Shown here: positions 14,533 through 15,292 of the stretch, piece after piece
How the letters are laid out: the number at the start of each line of letters is the position of its first letter
How positions within the stretch are numbered: position 1 is the first letter of the stretch
NCBI GenBank assembly: GCA_002402465.1
Contig: DHFW01000017.1
Span: 1-15,292, forward strand
Length of the DNA stretch: 15,292 nucleotides
From: Bacteroidales bacterium UBA4814
GTDB lineage: Bacteria; Bacteroidota; Bacteroidia; Bacteroidales; UBA7960
Direction: 5' to 3'
Program-made: the position numbers and the translations under genes
The notes under the pieces: generated by a model
What the model was told of the DNA's origin: nothing
What the model saw: the letters and a program-made list of their open reading frames with translations, nothing else
Database searches by the model: none

Positions 14533-14588
14533 GTGAGGGTTTGAGGGTGTGAGGATGTGAAGGCGTGAAGGTGTGAATTTGTGAGGGT
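14533..14588 (+). repeat. Seven in-phase degenerate 8-nt repeats (GTGAGGGT-like)
   Basis: The units are GTGAGGGT, TTGAGGGT, GTGAGGAT, GTGAAGGC, GTGAAGGT, GTGAATTT and GTGAGGGT, with no phase break. Less regular GAGA/GTGAGAG words fill 14491-14532 directly after the peptidase stop codon. The strand that would be mRNA is G/A-rich and almost free of C. The last unit supplies bases of the terminator stem. Confidence 0.9.
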
Positions 14589-14640
14589 GGTTGCTTCTTT
14601 TGGAGCGGCCACCCTCAATTGCTTTTTGGTGTTTTTGTAC
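14583..14640 (+). terminator. Rho-independent terminator of the S9 peptidase gene
   Basis: GAGGGTGG (14583-14590) pairs perfectly with CCACCCTC (14609-14616). Seven further pairs, three of them G-T, extend inward to a TTTT loop at 14598-14601, making a 15-bp hairpin. T-rich sequence with two runs of five T follows (14622-14637). This separates the peptidase gene from rpsL. Confidence 0.85.
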
Positions 14641-14687
14641 TGGCCAGGATATATAAAAAAAAGCGTGCATTTTTGTAAAAACTTTCC

Positions 14688-14695
14688 TATCTTTG
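14688..14695 (+). promoter_or_regulatory. Unassigned promoter-like -7 box (TATCTTTG) 225 nt before rpsL
   Basis: TATCTTTG preceded by AAAAACTTTCC closely resembles the region before the S9 peptidase gene. TTTTTG lies only about 12 nt upstream, and no TTG occurs at 19-nt spacing. It could be a second rpsL promoter or drive a short leader or small RNA. The following 125 bp contain GTTGAG (14724-14729) and CTCAAC (14755-14760), which could pair, and no convincing reading frame. Confidence 0.4.
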
Positions 14696-14821
14696 TGCCC
14701 CTCAAATAAGGGATATCGATGTAGTTGAGTTACAGCACACTTCTGAGTTTTGACCTCAACAGAGATCGTGGGGACTTTCAAACTTTAAGAGAATGCAGGA
14801 AGAATTTTTTGTGAAACCATA

Positions 14822-14851
14822 TTGGTTTTCAAAAATAAACGTTTACCTTTG
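14822..14851 (+). promoter_or_regulatory. Main promoter of rpsL (TTG-N19-TACCTTTG)
   Basis: TTG at 14822-14824 and TACCTTTG at 14844-14851 are separated by exactly 19 nt, matching the Bacteroidetes consensus. Transcription from near 14858 would give a leader of roughly 60 nt, A/T-rich before the ATG, which favours initiation without a Shine-Dalgarno in this phylum. Confidence 0.8.
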
Positions 14852-14920
14852 CACTCCCAAAAATAGAGAGGATTGACTTTAAATAAATAAAAACGAAGTT
14901 TTTACAAATTAAATTGCAGT

Positions 14921-15292
14921 ATGCCAACAATACAACAATTGGTTCGTAAAGGACGCCAAAAGGTTACTTACAAGAGTAAGTCACCCGCTTTGGATTCATG
15001 TCCCCAGCGTCGCGGAGTATGTGTAAGGGTTTATACCACTACCCCCAAGAAGCCCAACTCGGCCATGCGAAAAGTTGCCAGGGTAAGGCTTACCAACGGC
15101 AAAGAAGTGAACGCTTATATTCCTGGTGAAGGCCACAACCTGCAGGAGCACAGCATCGTGCTTGTGCGTGGTGGCCGTGTGAAGGACCTTCCGGGTGTTC
15201 GGTACAAGATCATTCGTGCGGCGCTCGACTGTGCTGCAGTGAACAAGCGTGCCCAAGCGCGTTCGCGCTACGGCGCCAAGAAGCCCAAGTAG
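14921..15292 (+). CDS. rpsL: 30S ribosomal protein S12
   Basis: The 123-residue protein is complete and ends exactly at the window edge (TAG 15290-15292). S12 lies at the decoding centre of the small subunit. The conserved blocks TTPKKPNSAMRKV (around 40-52) and RGGRVKDLPGVRY are present. Lys43, Lys88 and Pro91, sites where substitutions give streptomycin resistance in other bacteria, have the wild-type residue. Asp89, the usual methylthiolation site, is present. In most bacteria rpsL opens the str operon (rpsG, fusA following), which would lie just beyond the window. Confidence 0.99.
   Translation: MPTIQQLVRKGRQKVTYKSKSPALDSCPQRRGVCVRVYTTTPKKPNSAMRKVARVRLTNGKEVNAYIPGEGHNLQEHSIVLVRGGRVKDLPGVRYKIIRAALDCAAVNKRAQARSRYGAKKPK

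Noticed and set aside
14398..14781. Minus-strand frames covering the peptidase 3' end and spacer
   Set aside because: They translate the repeat array and terminator in antisense; composition is not protein-like.
14793..14876. 27-codon frame MQEEFFVKPYW... before rpsL
   Set aside because: It spans the rpsL promoter and expected start of transcription, so it would not be in the main mRNA; no family resemblance.

Overview
The window looks like chromosomal DNA of a member of the Bacteroidota (Bacteroidetes), probably in or near the Bacteroidales/Marinilabiliales; I cannot fix the genus. Four things point there. Several promoters match the Bacteroidetes consensus TTTG-N19-TAnnTTTG, including near-perfect copies before the dehydrogenase gene and rpsL. 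A DUF4290 gene sits directly upstream of murA. MurA has the Asp-for-Cys active-site change known from this phylum. Start codons are preceded by A/T-rich sequence rather than Shine-Dalgarno motifs.

Layout, left to right. (1) 1-142 is the C-terminal end of an IS3-type transposase (+), followed by a 390-bp gene-free stretch with a possible IS end, a hairpin between 13-bp direct repeats, a weak terminator and seven copies of an [A/T]AACCCC heptamer. (2) On the minus strand, read right to left, lies a run of housekeeping genes: DUF4290 (8782-8147), murA, grpE, dnaJ, an ABC ATPase and an ABC-2 permease (ending at 2473), closed by a clear rho-independent terminator at 2411-2452. Beyond it are a decayed C-terminal fragment of an alpha-2-macroglobulin-like gene and then an NtrC-type response regulator with its own promoter. 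(3) 8783-9845 has no intact gene. It holds a possible structured leader and promoter for DUF4290-murA, a hairpin terminator, and a disrupted gene for a small membrane protein. (4) A malate/L-lactate dehydrogenase-family gene (+) meets a PcrA/UvrD helicase gene (-) tail to tail, with overlapping stop codons. (5) Divergent from pcrA is a secreted S9-type serine peptidase/hydrolase (+), followed by an exact 7 x 8-nt degenerate repeat that runs into its terminator. (6) The window ends with rpsL (+), complete to its stop codon, behind a strong promoter and a second, unassigned promoter-like site.

How the genes fit together: grpE and dnaJ encode DnaK co-chaperones and are tightly followed by a two-gene NatAB-like exporter, so the exporter is probably co-transcribed with the chaperones. 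DUF4290-murA joins an uncharacterised protein to the first committed step of peptidoglycan synthesis. The accessory signal here is mostly decay (IS end, A2M relic, membrane-protein relic) and short degenerate tandem arrays in intergenic DNA. I found no convincing new multi-gene system. The best leads are the G-rich arrays beginning just after stop codons, the structured leader before DUF4290-murA, and the response regulator that lacks a DNA-binding domain.
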